A stretch of 61,467 nt of DNA from Lactobacillales bacterium (GCA_031261175.1 JAISJW010000020.1:1-61467), one strand, 5' to 3'; shown: positions 35,194-46,734, counted from the first letter of the stretch. The notes: generated by a model from the sequence alone, not told the origin. Numbers and translations: made by a program.

Positions 35194-37302
35194 TTATTTC
35201 ATCAAATTAAGGCGCAGCGCGTTGCAAATGACAATCACGCTCGAGCAACTCATCGCAATCGCCGCAATCATCGGGTTCAGCATCACACCACCCAGCGCGT
35301 ACCAAATTCCGCTCGCGATAAACATCCCAATCACGTTGAAAATAAACGCCCAGAACAGATTTTCGTAGATGTTCGCCATCGTTTTGCGCCCCAGTCTGAA
35401 CGCCTTTTCCAGCAGGCTCAGGTCGTCAAAATTGAGCACGATATCCGCCGACTCAATCGCCACGTCGCTCTTGTAGGCGATGCTAATTCCAATATCGGCA
35501 ATTGTCAGCGCGACCGCGTCGTTGATTCCGTCGCCCATCATCGCAACTCGGTGGCCCGCTTTTTGCAAGCCCTCGATGTAATGCGCCTTCTCGTCTGGTT
35601 TCACCCCCGCTTTGAATTCCGTGATTCCAAGCTCAGCCGCAACCTTAGCTGCTGCGTGTTCATTATCACCTGTTAGCATCACGACCTTAATTCCCTTGGC
35701 CTGAAGGTTTTTCACAACCTTCGCGCTTTCTGGTCTGACGACGTCGCTAATCTCAATCGTGCCACCACCTGAAACATAGACGACCGTGTTGTCTGTGTGG
35801 ATTGGTTCGACGCCGACAAACTCAGCGTTCCCGACACGTAAGCCGTTCGCTTCGATTCCCAGCCCGGCATAAGTCGTAACGTCAATCGGTGTAATTTCAC
35901 CGCCGACATAATTCACAATCGCTTGCGCAATCGGATGAGCACTACTCGCTTCCATCTGCGCAACAATTTTAAGCGTTTCCGGGTCAACATCAGTTTTAAC
36001 CACCGTCATAATCCCGCGCGTCAAAGTCCCAGTTTTATCAAAAACAATCGTGTCAATTTTATTCAGCGTTTCAATCGTTTGCGAATCCTTAACTAAGAAT
36101 CCGAGGTGCGCCGCCTTGCTACTTGCCACCATAATTGAAATCGGCACGGCAAGTCCCAGCGCACAAGGGCATGCGATGACTAAAATCGTCACAAACGCTT
36201 CGATTCCGATTGCTAAATCACCCGCTACAAAAGTCCATAAGACGAATGCGACTAAAGCAATCGCAACGACTGCAGGCACGAAAATGCTCGCAACTTTATC
36301 GACGATTTTCACGATTTTAGGCTTCGTTCCTTGCGCGCGTTCGACCATGTCGATAATCTGACCCAAGTAAGTTTCTTCGCCCATTTTCGTCGGTTTAAAA
36401 CGCAAATTCGAGTCGAGATTAATAGTCCCTGCATAGAGCGCATCGCCCACGAACTTCGTAACCGGAACGCTTTCGCCGGTCAGCATCGACTCATCGACAC
36501 TCGACTTGCCCGAAATAATTTCGCCATCGACCGGAATTTTATCCCCCGCCTTCAGCAGCACCACGTCATCAACGGTGATATCCTTCAGCGCAATCTCGCC
36601 ACGCTCAGTCAGCGCCGTGTCAGGCACGAGCTCCATCAGCTTCTCAATCGAGCGTTTCGCCCGAGCCCGACTGAGCATATCGAGCTTCATTCCGATTAAC
36701 ATAAACGTAATAATCACGCCAATCGACTCGTAATACAGGTTGTGAATCGCGTGCTCATGCCCGCTCAAAACCAGCCCGTAATTGTAGTTCGAATACAAAA
36801 ATGCCGCGACCGTCGAAATCGCAATCAGCGTGTTCATATTCGCCGTTTTGTTGGCAATTTGCCGGAACCCGTCGATGTAAAAATCGCGGCCCAAAGTTGC
36901 AATAATCAAGACCAGAACGAACTCGATAAAGGCGTTAATCGCTGGCACATTCGTCAGATTTTTGAAACCGACCATCGGCCCCATGCTGACAAACAACAAC
37001 GCCATGGTCAAAACACTCGATGCCGCAATCCGCTTCCACGAATACATATCCATCGAACTGCCGTGATCCATCCCGGACATATCCATCCCATCCATATCAG
37101 GCATCTCGGCGTGATAACCCAGTTTCTCAACCTTATCGGCCACGTCCTGATGTGTCACACTCTCGTCATGCGTCACATACAAAGTTTCGTTCGCAAAATT
37201 CACATTCGCGTCCGCCACCCCGTCCATTTTCCGCACGTTTTTCTCGATGTTCATCGCACAATTCGCACAGTGCATCCCATCGACTTTCATCTTCATATCC
37301 AC
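35194..37302 (-). CDS. copA: Copper-translocating P1B-type ATPase
   Basis: A 702-aa copper exporter: HMA domain (GMHCANC, residues 9-15), a Met/His/Asp-rich linker (MSGMDHG), eight membrane helices, ion-binding CPC, phosphorylated Asp in DKTGT, ASSAHP (usually SEHP), and GDGIND. It begins at GTG 37302, overlapping the trpA stop as TAGTG, with AAGGAGG seven bases before, so translation is coupled to trpA. No copY or copZ adjoins. Confidence 0.93.
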   Translation of the reverse strand: MDMKMKVDGMHCANCAMNIEKNVRKMDGVADANVNFANETLYVTHDESVTHQDVADKVEKLGYHAEMPDMDGMDMSGMDHGSSMDMYSWKRIAASSVLTMALLFVSMGPMVGFKNLTNVPAINAFIEFVLVLIIATLGRDFYIDGFRQIANKTANMNTLIAISTVAAFLYSNYNYGLVLSGHEHAIHNLYYESIGVIITFMLIGMKLDMLSRARAKRSIEKLMELVPDTALTERGEIALKDITVDDVVLLKAGDKIPVDGEIISGKSSVDESMLTGESVPVTKFVGDALYAGTINLDSNLRFKPTKMGEETYLGQIIDMVERAQGTKPKIVKIVDKVASIFVPAVVAIALVAFVLWTFVAGDLAIGIEAFVTILVIACPCALGLAVPISIMVASSKAAHLGFLVKDSQTIETLNKIDTIVFDKTGTLTRGIMTVVKTDVDPETLKIVAQMEASSAHPIAQAIVNYVGGEITPIDVTTYAGLGIEANGLRVGNAEFVGVEPIHTDNTVVYVSGGGTIEISDVVRPESAKVVKNLQAKGIKVVMLTGDNEHAAAKVAAELGITEFKAGVKPDEKAHYIEGLQKAGHRVAMMGDGINDAVALTIADIGISIAYKSDVAIESADIVLNFDDLSLLEKAFRLGRKTMANIYENLFWAFIFNVIGMFIASGIWYALGGVMLNPMIAAIAMSCSSVIVICNALRLNLMK

Positions 37303-38048
37303 TAAAGCGCCTCCTTAACGGCTCGCACAAACGATCCAACATCTTCGCCACTTCCGATGCGTTTCACAATCGCACTCCCAATAATAACCCCATCGGCAAG
37401 TTGCGACATCGACGCAGCCTGTTCCGGCGTCGAAATCCCGAACCCGATCGCTACCGGCGTGTCCGTGACCGATTTAATCGAGTCAACAATCGGTTTGATA
37501 TCAGTTTTTATTTCGCTGCGTTCGCCGGTCACACCCATCGATGAAACCAGATAAATAAAGCCTTCTGATTCTTTGGCAATCATCAAAGCACGTTTTTCTG
37601 ACGTCGGCGCAATCAAGCTAATCGTCGCCACATTATATAACGATGCTACGTCTTTAACTTCGTGTTGTTCTTCATAAGGTAAATCCGGAATAATAATCCC
37701 ATCAATCCCAACTTCTTCGCATCTCTCGAAAAACTTATCATAACCGTAATGAAAAACGGGGTTCAAATAAGTCATAAATAATAATGGAATTTCAACGCCC
37801 TCGGCGCGGACTTCCGCCACCAATTTGAACAGGTCGTCAACCGTCGTTCCTACTGCTAACGCCCTCGCACTTGCCTCCTGAATCACTGGTCCTTCGGCGA
37901 CCGGATCCGAAAACGGAATTCCGATTTCAATGATGTCAGCCCCGTTTTCAACCATTTCATGGATATATTTTTTCGTATCGCCATCACCACCCGTCAGGAA
38001 CGCGATAAACGGCTTTTTATCCGCAAAAGCTTTTTGAATTCTCGTCAT
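37302..38048 (-). CDS. trpA: Tryptophan synthase alpha subunit
   Basis: A 248-aa TIM barrel that releases indole from indole-3-glycerol phosphate. Catalytic Glu in [13 protein letters not shown] and Asp in the [11 protein letters not shown] segment are present. It follows trpB by one base. The stop codon overlaps the copA start. Confidence 0.95.
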   Translation of the reverse strand: MTRIQKAFADKKPFIAFLTGGDGDTKKYIHEMVENGADIIEIGIPFSDPVAEGPVIQEASARALAVGTTVDDLFKLVAEVRAEGVEIPLLFMTYLNPVFHYGYDKFFERCEEVGIDGIIIPDLPYEEQHEVKDVASLYNVATISLIAPTSEKRALMIAKESEGFIYLVSSMGVTGERSEIKTDIKPIVDSIKSVTDTPVAIGFGISTPEQAASMSQLADGVIIGSAIVKRIGSGEDVGSFVRAVKEAL

Positions 38049-38049
38049 C

Positions 38050-39240
38050 CTAATCCTCCTCGTGCAAATCTAAGCCGCGGTATCTAGCAATTGCCGCAAC
38101 GTCCTTGTCGCCGCGACCGCTTAGACAAATAATCACAATATCATCCTTGTCCATCGAAGGCACTACTTTCAACGCGTGAGCGACAGCATGCGCACTTTCA
38201 ATCGCGCAAATAATTCCTTCGCTCTTCGCTAAATATTCGAAAGCGTCAACCGCTTCGTCATCCGTCACCGGCACGTATTCAGCGCGCCCAATACTGTGTA
38301 GATACGCGTGTTCAGGCCCAATTCCAGGATAATCTAACCCCGCTGAAATCGAATAAACCGGCGCAATCTGGCCGTAGTCATCCTGACAAAACAGGCTCTT
38401 CATTCCGTGGAAAACCCCGGTCGAACCAGTCGCAATCGTCGCAGCCGTTTCCGCTGTATCAATTCCGCGACCGGCCGCTTCACAGCCGATCAACCGAACG
38501 TCTTCATCTGACACGAAATGTCTAAACATTCCCATCGCGTTCGATCCGCCACCGACGCAGGCTATGACTGCCGTCGGCAACTTGCCCTCTGCTTTTAAGA
38601 TCTGCTCGCGTGCTTCGAGCGAGATGACCGCCTGGAAGTCGCCGACCATCTGCGGGAAAGGGTGAGGACCCATCACGGAACCGAGCACGTAGAAAGTGTC
38701 GTCAACCCGCTTCGTCCACTCGCGCATCGTCTCGTTGACGGCGTCCTTCAAGGTCATCGTGCCACTCGTGACGGGATTAACGCGCGCGCCAAGAAGCTCC
38801 ATGCGGTAAACGTTCAGTGCCTGACGCTCAGTGTCCTCGCGCCCCATGAAAATTTCGCATTCCATTTTAAGGAGTGCCGCCACTGTCGCCGTCGCCACGC
38901 CATGCTGACCCGCTCCAGTTTCAGCGATCAAACGAGTTTTACCCATTTTCTTCGCCACTAGCGCCTGGCCCAGCACGTTGTTAATCTTGTGCGAACCCGT
39001 GTGATTCAGGTCCTCGCGCTTCAAATACACGCGCGCCCCACCGAGCTCGCGCGTCAAATTTTCCGCAAAATATAATAAAGATGGACGGTTAGCGTACTCG
39101 AGCAAAAGCTCATTTAGCTCCTGCACGAACGCGCTGTCGTCCTTATATTTCGTATATGCCTCGTCGATTTTGTTGATTTCATTCATCAGCGTCTCCGGGA
39201 TGTACTGCCCCCCAAATTCGCCGAACCGCGTTTTACTCAT
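38050..39240 (-). CDS. trpB: Tryptophan synthase beta subunit
   Basis: A 396-aa PLP enzyme joining indole and serine. The PLP lysine is in HTGSHKINN, and phosphate is bound by GGGSNAMG. TrpB type 1, as expected next to trpA. Overlaps trpF by 8 bp. Confidence 0.97.
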   Translation of the reverse strand: MSKTRFGEFGGQYIPETLMNEINKIDEAYTKYKDDSAFVQELNELLLEYANRPSLLYFAENLTRELGGARVYLKREDLNHTGSHKINNVLGQALVAKKMGKTRLIAETGAGQHGVATATVAALLKMECEIFMGREDTERQALNVYRMELLGARVNPVTSGTMTLKDAVNETMREWTKRVDDTFYVLGSVMGPHPFPQMVGDFQAVISLEAREQILKAEGKLPTAVIACVGGGSNAMGMFRHFVSDEDVRLIGCEAAGRGIDTAETAATIATGSTGVFHGMKSLFCQDDYGQIAPVYSISAGLDYPGIGPEHAYLHSIGRAEYVPVTDDEAVDAFEYLAKSEGIICAIESAHAVAHALKVVPSMDKDDIVIICLSGRGDKDVAAIARYRGLDLHEED

Positions 39241-39769
39241 ACTCGCGCACTCTCCTCACTAATTCCTTAATTTTCTCCGGATCTTTCTTGCGGTCGGTCT
39301 CCGCTCCGCTCGACACGTCCACTGCGTAGGGACGTTTGGCAAGTGCCTCGTCGAGGTTGCTTAGATTTATGCCACCGGCCAAAAAGACCGGTTTGTTTAA
39401 TTGTTTTTGTTTTGACCAATCGCCTGGTTTTCCACTCCCTGGATTTGGTGAATCGAGGAGATAGTAATCGGCTTCGAGATCGTAATGTGATGCTCTTATT
39501 GTTGGAACGACCGGCTCTTGGCCACCGTAAACTTGAGCGATATCGATGATGTTGTCATTGTATAAACCTTCGATAAATTCAGTCGGTTCATAGACAAAAA
39601 CGCCGACTTTTAGGATACCTGGATAGATATTAGCCCCTAGCAATCTAGCTTCGCGGGCTGTGACTTGCCTAGGGCTTTTAGCAAAAACGAAGCCGACAAA
39701 GTCAGGCCTCGCCGCGTTTACCGCTTTGATGTCGTCGATGTTTTTGACGCCACAAATTTTGATTTTCAT
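39233..39769 (-). CDS. trpF: Phosphoribosylanthranilate isomerase
   Basis: A 178-aa TIM barrel, shorter than the usual ~200. [10 protein letters not shown] holds the catalytic Cys and [10 protein letters not shown] the phosphate site. Overlaps trpC by four bases (ATGA). Confidence 0.93.
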   Translation of the reverse strand: MKIKICGVKNIDDIKAVNAARPDFVGFVFAKSPRQVTAREARLLGANIYPGILKVGVFVYEPTEFIEGLYNDNIIDIAQVYGGQEPVVPTIRASHYDLEADYYLLDSPNPGSGKPGDWSKQKQLNKPVFLAGGINLSNLDEALAKRPYAVDVSSGAETDRKKDPEKIKELVRRVREYE

Positions 39770-40488
39770 CGCAAAGCCTCCAAGTGCGCTTTTTTATTTT
39801 GCGCTTTCATGAAACTTTCGCCGATCAAAACCGCATCGACGTTACCTAGTTTTTCGATGTCTGCACGCGTTGAAATTCCACTTTCGGAAACGAAAATGAC
39901 GTCATGCGGAACCAGTTTTCGCAACTCGACGCTCGTATTCAGGTCGACCTTGAAGTCTCGGAGATTTCGGTTGTTGACGCCGATAATTCTTGCGCCAGCT
40001 TTTAGCGCCCGTTCTACTTCTAACGCGTCGTGCGTTTCAACCAAGGCGCTTAAGCCCAGTGAATGCGCGAGATTTAGGAATGATTTCAGCGTTTCGTCAT
40101 CGAGCAAAGCTACTATTAATAATACCGCCGATGCGCCAAGCGTTTTTGCTTCATAAATCATAAATTCGTCAACGACGAAATCTTTTCTGATTATCGGGAT
40201 ATTGACGTTTCTAGCGATTTCATAGAGATAGTCGTTCGAACCTTTGAAGAATTCCGGCTCGGTCAACACGCTAATTGCGCTCGCTCCTGCCTCTTCATAA
40301 TCTTTTGCTATTTGGATATAGTCAAAGTCTTCAGCGATAATTCCTTTTGAAGGGGACGCTTTTTTGACTTCGCAGATAAATGAAATCCCTGGTGTTTTTA
40401 ACGATTTTTCAAAAGGAAAATCAGTCGTTTTTATTTGGTTGATTCTTCCTCGTGTTGCGTTTGCGATTTTTTCTAAGATATCACTCAT
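39766..40488 (-). CDS. trpC: Indole-3-glycerol phosphate synthase
   Basis: A 240-aa TIM barrel closing the indole ring. ISFICEVKKASPSKG carries the catalytic Lys, IRKDFVVDEFMIYEA the second Lys, and VNNRNLRDF the Asn. Slightly shorter than the usual ~260 aa. Overlaps trpD by eight bases. Confidence 0.95.
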   Translation of the reverse strand: MSDILEKIANATRGRINQIKTTDFPFEKSLKTPGISFICEVKKASPSKGIIAEDFDYIQIAKDYEEAGASAISVLTEPEFFKGSNDYLYEIARNVNIPIIRKDFVVDEFMIYEAKTLGASAVLLIVALLDDETLKSFLNLAHSLGLSALVETHDALEVERALKAGARIIGVNNRNLRDFKVDLNTSVELRKLVPHDVIFVSESGISTRADIEKLGNVDAVLIGESFMKAQNKKAHLEALR

Positions 40489-41494
40489 TTGTCAACCTCA
40501 CGAACTCTTCAAGTTGAGCTAAGGCTTTACCGCTATCGATGGTATCAGTTGCAACTTTTATCGCTTCTTCGAAACTTAATTCCGGTTTAGCGATGTAAAT
40601 TGCTGCAGCACTATTTAAGATGACGGCGTCGCGTTTTGCGCCGCGCTCGTCACCCCGCAGAATTGCCCGCGTTATTTCCGCATTTTCCGCCGGTGTACCT
40701 CCGACGATTTCGTCTTTGCTCCAGCGTTTAAGGCCGAAGTCTTCGGGTTTGATCGTGTATTTTTTGAAGAAGCCGCCCCTTATTTCGCAGACACTCGTGT
40801 CGCTCGAAACTGAGATTTCGTCGAGTCCGTCTTGACCGAAGACGACCATTGCGTTTGCTACTCCGAGGTTCATTAGGACTTCCGCCATCGGTTGGATTAG
40901 GGCTTCCTCGTAGACGCCCAAAAGTTGCATTTTAGCGCCCGCCGGATTGGCTAATGGCCCGAGAATGTTGAAGATGGTTTTGATGCCGAGTTCGCGGCGG
41001 ACTGGTGCGACGTATTTCATCGCGAGGTGATAGTTTTGCGCGAAAAGGAAGCAGAGGTTGATTTCGTCGAGTAGGTCTCGGCTTCGTTCCGGCTCGATTG
41101 TGATGTTGACGCCAAGCGCTTCGAGCACGTCCGCCGATCCACTTTTCGATGACGAGGCGCGGTTTCCGTGTTTAGCCACGGGTACGCCTGCAGCTGACAC
41201 GACGATTGATGAAGTTGTTGAAATGTTGAACGACTGAGCGTAGTCGCCGCCTGTTCCGACGATTTCTAAGACGTCCGCTTCGTTCAAAAGTTTCACGCAG
41301 TGCTTGCGCATGCCAGCAGCTGAAGCTGTGATTTCCTCGATGGTTTCGCCTTTGAGGCTCATCGCCGTCAGATACGCCGCCATCTGGATATCGGTCGCCT
41401 CGCCTGACATGATTTCATCCATTACGCCTAGCGCTAATTCGTAGTCGAGATTTTTTTTGTCAGCAGCCAATTTTATCGCTTCTTTTATCTTCAT
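40481..41494 (-). CDS. trpD: Anthranilate phosphoribosyltransferase
   Basis: A 337-aa enzyme adding PRPP to anthranilate. VGTGGDYAQSFNISTT binds PRPP; KHGNRASSSKSGSADVLEALG is typical. Start at ATG 41494, five bases after GAGGG. It is the first gene of the operon: trpE and trpG are absent upstream, where plsX lies. Confidence 0.95.
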   Translation of the reverse strand: MKIKEAIKLAADKKNLDYELALGVMDEIMSGEATDIQMAAYLTAMSLKGETIEEITASAAGMRKHCVKLLNEADVLEIVGTGGDYAQSFNISTTSSIVVSAAGVPVAKHGNRASSSKSGSADVLEALGVNITIEPERSRDLLDEINLCFLFAQNYHLAMKYVAPVRRELGIKTIFNILGPLANPAGAKMQLLGVYEEALIQPMAEVLMNLGVANAMVVFGQDGLDEISVSSDTSVCEIRGGFFKKYTIKPEDFGLKRWSKDEIVGGTPAENAEITRAILRGDERGAKRDAVILNSAAAIYIAKPELSFEEAIKVATDTIDSGKALAQLEEFVRLTNE

Positions 41495-41578
41495 AATCGC
41501 CCTCATTTCAAAAAATTCTTTAATTTAAAAATTATAACACGAATTCCCCTTTTCCTCCATAGTATAGATTTGAAAAAA

Positions 41579-41641
41579 GGGGACTTTTGGCGTTTTTTGC
41601 CTTTTTTCGGCTCAAAAAAGGCAAAAAACGCAAAAAGTCCG
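41579..41641. terminator. Long perfect hairpin upstream of trpD
   Basis: Arms GGACTTTTGGCGTTTTTTGCC and its complement (nearly 30 bp) flank CGGCT. On the minus strand it ends in CCCCTTTTTT. A second terminator (41662-41688) already follows plsX, so this may separate plsX from trp or attenuate trp. Confidence 0.65.
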
Positions 41642-41661
41642 CAAATCCAAAATTGAGATAC

Positions 41662-41688
41662 AAAAAAATCCGCCCAAAAGACGGATTT
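41662..41688 (-). terminator. Terminator of plsX
   Basis: Minus-strand AAATCCGTC and GGCGGATTT followed by TTTT, directly after plsX. Confidence 0.75.
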
Positions 41689-41694
41689 CATACT

Positions 41695-42711
41695 TTAATC
41701 TTCATGTTCAGCGAAATATTTCGCTAATTTACCCGTTACGTCACTGTCAAGCATCTTGACAATCTGCCGCAACGTATTTTGGAACGCATTCGCATTAGCG
41801 CTACCGTGAGTCTTCACGACCGGCGCCTTCAGCCCGAACAAGACCGCACCACCATAGGTAGTGTAATCCATTTGCTTTTCCATATTCTTCAGCGCTTTAC
41901 CCAAAAATAGATAGCCAATAATCCCACGAATTCCGGCACCTTTAATCGAATCCTTCAAAACGGAACCAATCGCTTTCGCCGTTCCTTCCAAAGTCTTCAA
42001 GATATTATTCCCCGTGAATCCATCCGTCACGACCACGTCAGCCACGCCGTAAAAAATATCGCGCGCTTCAATATTACCAACGAAATTAATATCACCAGCT
42101 TCGTGCGCCTCGCTCAGCAAACGAAACGCTTCCTTAGTCAGCTCGCTACCCTTAGAATCCTCGGTCCCGTTATTGATTAGACCAACGCGGGGCGTGGCAA
42201 TTCCCCGGACGTGGCGAGCGTAAAAACTCCCCAGCACCGCAAAATTCTTCAAATCGCGCGCCGTATTTTCAGCATTCGCCCCGAGATCTACGATATCAAA
42301 ACCGACCCCAGCAAACTCGCCCTTAAATACGGGCAGCGTCGACATCAAACCAGTCCGCAAACCCTTCAAGAAAGGACGCACGTAAACCTGTCCACCGGCC
42401 AGCAAAGCACCAGAATTTCCGGCACTCAGCACTGCATCAGCATCGCCTTTTTTAACGGCTTGAATCGCCATCATCATCGACGAATCGCGATTATTCTTGA
42501 CCGCGTCAATCGGATCCTCGCTTGATCCGACCTTCTTATCCGTGTGCACAATCGTCACATTCGCCCGTTCGACCAAATGCGTCTTAATCTGAGTTTCATC
42601 CCCATACAAGATAAACTGCGTATTCGGAAACTCCGCCGCCGAGATATTAACCCCCTCGACCACAGCCTGAGGCGCGTTATCCCCGCCCATTGCATCAACT
42701 GCTATCTTCAT
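41695..42711 (-). CDS. plsX: Phosphate acyltransferase PlsX
   Basis: A 338-aa enzyme turning acyl-ACP into acyl-phosphate for phospholipid synthesis. KIAVDAMGGDNAPQ at the N-terminus, SAGNSGALLAGG and VVTDGFTGNNILK are typical. It follows alaS by 20 bp; the usual partners fabD, fabG and acpP are not adjacent. Confidence 0.95.
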   Translation of the reverse strand: MKIAVDAMGGDNAPQAVVEGVNISAAEFPNTQFILYGDETQIKTHLVERANVTIVHTDKKVGSSEDPIDAVKNNRDSSMMMAIQAVKKGDADAVLSAGNSGALLAGGQVYVRPFLKGLRTGLMSTLPVFKGEFAGVGFDIVDLGANAENTARDLKNFAVLGSFYARHVRGIATPRVGLINNGTEDSKGSELTKEAFRLLSEAHEAGDINFVGNIEARDIFYGVADVVVTDGFTGNNILKTLEGTAKAIGSVLKDSIKGAGIRGIIGYLFLGKALKNMEKQMDYTTYGGAVLFGLKAPVVKTHGSANANAFQNTLRQIVKMLDSDVTGKLAKYFAEHED

Positions 42712-42731
42712 TTTGGAAAACTCCTTAGTTT

Positions 42732-45410
42732 TTATTTCAAAAATCCGCCTACGGCGTCAAGTGCTTTAGGCAAGTCAGCCGCGTTCTTCCCTCCGGCTTG
42801 CGCCATATCGGGACGTCCGCCGCCACCGCCGCCGACAATCGGCGCGATTTGCTTGATTAAATCACCGGCTTTAATACCGCGCGCGATTGCATCATCACTA
42901 GCAGCGACAAGTAAAGAAACCTTACCATCATTGACTGCGCCGAGAACTAGCACGTCACTAGCAGCTTTTTGTTTCCATTGGTCAGCTAAGTTGCGAAGCG
43001 TGTTCGCATCTTTCACATCAACTTTGGCTACAATATAAGTTGCTCCACTTTCAGCTGTTTTCACAATATTGAAGATGTCACCAGCTTGAGCGTTAGCGAT
43101 TTTAGCCGAAAGTTTTTCGTTTTCACGTTGAGCCGTTTTCAACTCTTCAACTGTTGAGCGAACTTTGTTGACAACTTCTTTGATTTGCGTAGCTTTAACG
43201 ATTTCAGCGATTTCGCTAACTTGAGCTTCTTTGGCAGTCAACAACTCGTATGCATCTTGGCTTGTTACCGCTTCGATTCGACGAGTTCCCGCTCCGATTC
43301 CGCTTTCTGATACGATTTTGAAAATTCCGATTTCAGCCGTGTTGTTCACGTGCGTTCCGCCGCAAAGTTCGATTGAAGTGTCGCCAATTTTGACAACGCG
43401 CACTTCGTTTCCGTATTTTTCACCGAACAACGCCATCGCACCTAAGTTGCGCGCGTTTTCGATATCGGTTTCGATTGTATCAACGCTTGTTCCGGCGAAC
43501 ACCGCGTCATTGACAAGTTTTTCAACTTGGGCTAATTCTTCTTTTGAAACAGCACTGAAATGCGTGAAGTCAAAACGAAGACCAGTCGCAGTTACAAGCG
43601 AGCCGGCTTGGTTAGCGTGCGAGCCGATAACTTGGTGCAAAGCGCTGTGTAGCAAGTGAGTCGCCGTGTGGTTTTTACGCACGCGGTTACGCAAAGCTTC
43701 ATCGATTGTTAATTTATATTCAGCCCCATTTTCGATTTTTGAATCGAGTTTAATCGTATGCAAGAATTGCCCGCGAGGTGCTTTTTTAACTTCCGTGATT
43801 TCGCCAACTAAGTCGCCGTCTTCGTTATAAACATGACCTAAATCAGCAACTTGTCCACCCATTTCAGCGTAGAAAGGCGTTTGCGCGAATACCGCTTTAA
43901 CAGTTTCGCCTTTGTTTCCCGACTCGATCAATTCGCTATCATCAGCGTTGACTAAAGCCGCGACCGTCGAAATCACGTTTGATTTCGAGTAGCCGACAAA
44001 GTCGCTTTCAGCATCAAGTGCCATCAAGACAACCGACTGTTCGCCCATCGAACCTTCAGTTTTACGGGCGGCCCGAGCGCGATTTCTTTGCGCTTCAATT
44101 TCGCGTTCAAAGCCGATTGTATCAACGCCCAGATTGCGTTCTTCGGCGATTTCTTCCGTCAACTCTAACGGGAATCCGTAAGTATCAGAAAGTTTAAAAG
44201 CATCTGCTCCACTGATATATTGCAATTCCGGACGCATACCTTCAAGGTCTGAACCCGAAACAGTTTTACCACTGTCGATCAAGTCATTTAGGAGTTTAAC
44301 CCCTTCATCGATCGTCTTCGCAAAACTTTCTTCCTCAGATTTAACGACTTGTTCGATGAACGCGCGTTTTTCTAAAATCTCAGGATAGTAGCTCTTCATA
44401 ATGTCACCAACAGTACCAACCAAAGTTGATAAGAACACACCGTTGATGCCAAGTTTTTGCCCGTGTAAAGCCGCGCGACGAAGCAAACGACGAAGCACGT
44501 AGCCGCGCCCTTCATTGCCTGGTAAAGCGCCATCACCAATCGCAAAACTCAAAGCGCGAATGTGGTCAGCGATAACTTGATAAGATTTTTTGAACTCGCC
44601 TTTTGTATCATACGGCCCAACTGTCGCAAGCTTTTCAACTTCCGCGATGATTGGTAAGAATAAGTCCGTGTCGTAGTTCGTACGTCCGTTTTGCACGATT
44701 GAAACGACACGTTCAAGACCTAATCCCGTATCGATGTTTTTATGAGGTTGCGGTTCGTAAGTTCCGTCTTCTTTGTGGTTGAACTCCGAGAATACTAAAT
44801 TCCAGATTTCGATATAGCGATCGTTTTCGATATCCTCAGCAAGCAATTTGATTCCCACGTTTTCAGGGTCAAATTCAACGCCGCGGTCAAAGAAGATTTC
44901 TGAATCGGGTCCACAAGGACCTGCTCCGATATCCCAAAAGTTATCTTCGATTTCGATAATGCGATCAGGAGTCAAACCAACTTTTTCTTTCCACAGACGT
45001 TTCGCATCTTCATCTTCCGGATAAACCGTAACATAAAGTTTGTCAGCATCGAGCGCTAACCAGTTTTCGCCAGTCAAGAATTCCCAAGCCCACGGGATGA
45101 TTTCTTCTTTGAAATAATCGCCGATTGAGAAGTTACCCAACATTTCGAACAATGTGTGGTGACGCGAAGTCACGCCGACGTTTTCAATGTCGTTGGTTCT
45201 AATCGCTTTTTGCGAATTCGTGATCCGTGGATTTTCCGGCACGATTGTTCCGTCGAAATATTTTTTAAGCGTTGCAACGCCCGAGTTGATCCACAAAAGA
45301 GTCGGATCTTCGACGGGTACTAGACTTGCCGACGGTTCGACGCTGTGCCCTTTCGATTTGAAAAAGTCTAAGAATAATTGTCTTATTTCTGCGCTTGATA
45401 ATTGTTTCAT
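42732..45410 (-). CDS. alaS: Alanyl-tRNA synthetase
   Basis: An 892-aa class II synthetase. Catalytic motifs at the N-terminus (HTLFEMLGNFSIGDYFK), the editing site HTATHLLHSALH and CGGTHVNNTAEIG in the middle, and a C-terminal DHHA1 domain with GGGGGGRPDMAQAGG. Start at 45410 with GAGGAG upstream; one base separates it from murA. Confidence 0.97.
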   Translation of the reverse strand: MKQLSSAEIRQLFLDFFKSKGHSVEPSASLVPVEDPTLLWINSGVATLKKYFDGTIVPENPRITNSQKAIRTNDIENVGVTSRHHTLFEMLGNFSIGDYFKEEIIPWAWEFLTGENWLALDADKLYVTVYPEDEDAKRLWKEKVGLTPDRIIEIEDNFWDIGAGPCGPDSEIFFDRGVEFDPENVGIKLLAEDIENDRYIEIWNLVFSEFNHKEDGTYEPQPHKNIDTGLGLERVVSIVQNGRTNYDTDLFLPIIAEVEKLATVGPYDTKGEFKKSYQVIADHIRALSFAIGDGALPGNEGRGYVLRRLLRRAALHGQKLGINGVFLSTLVGTVGDIMKSYYPEILEKRAFIEQVVKSEEESFAKTIDEGVKLLNDLIDSGKTVSGSDLEGMRPELQYISGADAFKLSDTYGFPLELTEEIAEERNLGVDTIGFEREIEAQRNRARAARKTEGSMGEQSVVLMALDAESDFVGYSKSNVISTVAALVNADDSELIESGNKGETVKAVFAQTPFYAEMGGQVADLGHVYNEDGDLVGEITEVKKAPRGQFLHTIKLDSKIENGAEYKLTIDEALRNRVRKNHTATHLLHSALHQVIGSHANQAGSLVTATGLRFDFTHFSAVSKEELAQVEKLVNDAVFAGTSVDTIETDIENARNLGAMALFGEKYGNEVRVVKIGDTSIELCGGTHVNNTAEIGIFKIVSESGIGAGTRRIEAVTSQDAYELLTAKEAQVSEIAEIVKATQIKEVVNKVRSTVEELKTAQRENEKLSAKIANAQAGDIFNIVKTAESGATYIVAKVDVKDANTLRNLADQWKQKAASDVLVLGAVNDGKVSLLVAASDDAIARGIKAGDLIKQIAPIVGGGGGGRPDMAQAGGKNAADLPKALDAVGGFLK

Positions 45411-45411
45411 G

Positions 45412-46680
45412 TTACTCCTCAATCAGACGGACGTCCGCACCCAAGCTATTCAGCGTGTTGATGATGTCCGAGTATCCTCTTAATATGTATTCGATGTTCG
45501 TGATTTTCGTTTCGCCCTCAGCCATCAGCCCGGCAATTACCAGACACGCTCCGGCGCGCAAATCACTAGCGGCAACTTCCGCCCCTGTCAGCTTCGACGG
45601 CCCTTGAACTAGGATCACGTCGCCTTCGACTGAAGCCTTCGCGCCCATGCGGACAAGTTCCGGTATATGGTTGATTCGACCTGGATAGATCGTATCAATG
45701 ATTTCGCTCGTTCCGTTCGCCATTAACAACAAAGGCGTAATCGGTTGTTGCAAGTCAGTCGCAAAACCAGGATAAGCGAAAGTTTTAATTTTAGATGGTT
45801 CAAGCTGCGTGAAGTCCGTTTTGTTAATTCGGACCCAGTCTTCGCCGATTGTGATGTCGACACCCATTTCGTCAAGTTTCGAGATGAAGCTGTCGATGTG
45901 GTCTGTGATGACATTTTTAATCGTGATGTTTTCGCCGACCGCCGCCGCAATCGAGATGTAAGTCCCAGCTTCAATGCGGTCAGGGATTACGCTGTGGCGA
46001 CAACCGTGAAGTTCGTCGACCCCTTGAATCCGGATAACGTTCGTCCCAACTCCGCGAATCTTCGCACCCATGTTGTTGAGCAACGTCGCAACGTCGATAA
46101 TCTCAGGTTCGCGAGCCGCATTCTCAATAACCGTCACGCCTTGCGCGCGAACGGCCGCTAAGATTACATTAATTGTCGCACCGACCGAAACTGTATCCAT
46201 AAATATGCGAGTCGCAAGCAAGCGTTCATTTTTTGACTCCAAATGAACCGCACCGTTAATCGTTTCAACTTGTGCACCCAAAGCTTCGAAACCTTTGATG
46301 TGTAAGTCGATCGGGCGAGGTCCAAGGTGGCATCCACCTGGCAGGCCGACGACAGCTTCGCCGAACTTGCCCAAAAGAGCTCCCATGAAATAATAAGACG
46401 CGCGTAGCGACTGAATCTTCCCGGTCGGCATTTTCTTCGCGAAAACATTCGCCGGATCAACCGTCAAAGTTCCGTCCTCAAAAGTCACGACCGCACCCAT
46501 TTCGCGGATGATTTCGATCAGGGAGTGAACGTCGCTGATGTCCGGAACGTCCTCAAGAATCACCGTCGAATCCGCCATAATTGTCGCCGGAATCAACGCC
46601 ACTGCACTATTTTTCGCGCCCGAAATCGACACTTCGCCGCTCAATTTTTTACCACCGTTTATCACGATTTTTTTAGTCAT
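45412..46680 (-). CDS. murA: UDP-N-acetylglucosamine 1-carboxyvinyltransferase
   Basis: A 422-aa enzyme for the first step of peptidoglycan precursor synthesis. The catalytic Cys117 (fosfomycin target) is in [11 protein letters not shown] and the N-terminal SGAKNSA is present. Firmicutes often have two paralogues; I cannot tell MurA from MurZ here. It heads murA-alaS-plsX. Confidence 0.95.
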   Translation of the reverse strand: MTKKIVINGGKKLSGEVSISGAKNSAVALIPATIMADSTVILEDVPDISDVHSLIEIIREMGAVVTFEDGTLTVDPANVFAKKMPTGKIQSLRASYYFMGALLGKFGEAVVGLPGGCHLGPRPIDLHIKGFEALGAQVETINGAVHLESKNERLLATRIFMDTVSVGATINVILAAVRAQGVTVIENAAREPEIIDVATLLNNMGAKIRGVGTNVIRIQGVDELHGCRHSVIPDRIEAGTYISIAAAVGENITIKNVITDHIDSFISKLDEMGVDITIGEDWVRINKTDFTQLEPSKIKTFAYPGFATDLQQPITPLLLMANGTSEIIDTIYPGRINHIPELVRMGAKASVEGDVILVQGPSKLTGAEVAASDLRAGACLVIAGLMAEGETKITNIEYILRGYSDIINTLNSLGADVRLIEE

Positions 46681-46728
46681 TTATATACACCTATAATTCA
46701 TAGTAAATTTTTAAATAATATCCTCCCT

Positions 46729-46734
46729 ATTATA
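46729..46734 (-). promoter_or_regulatory. -10 of murA
   Basis: TATAAT on the minus strand, about 50 bp before murA. The divergent gap also contains the palindrome TTCACGTGAA. Confidence 0.45.

Noticed and set aside
41507..41694. T-box or tryptophan leader peptide before trpD
   Set aside because: The gap is too short and lacks the T-box sequence, and the short frame there (starting MEEKG) has no Trp codons.
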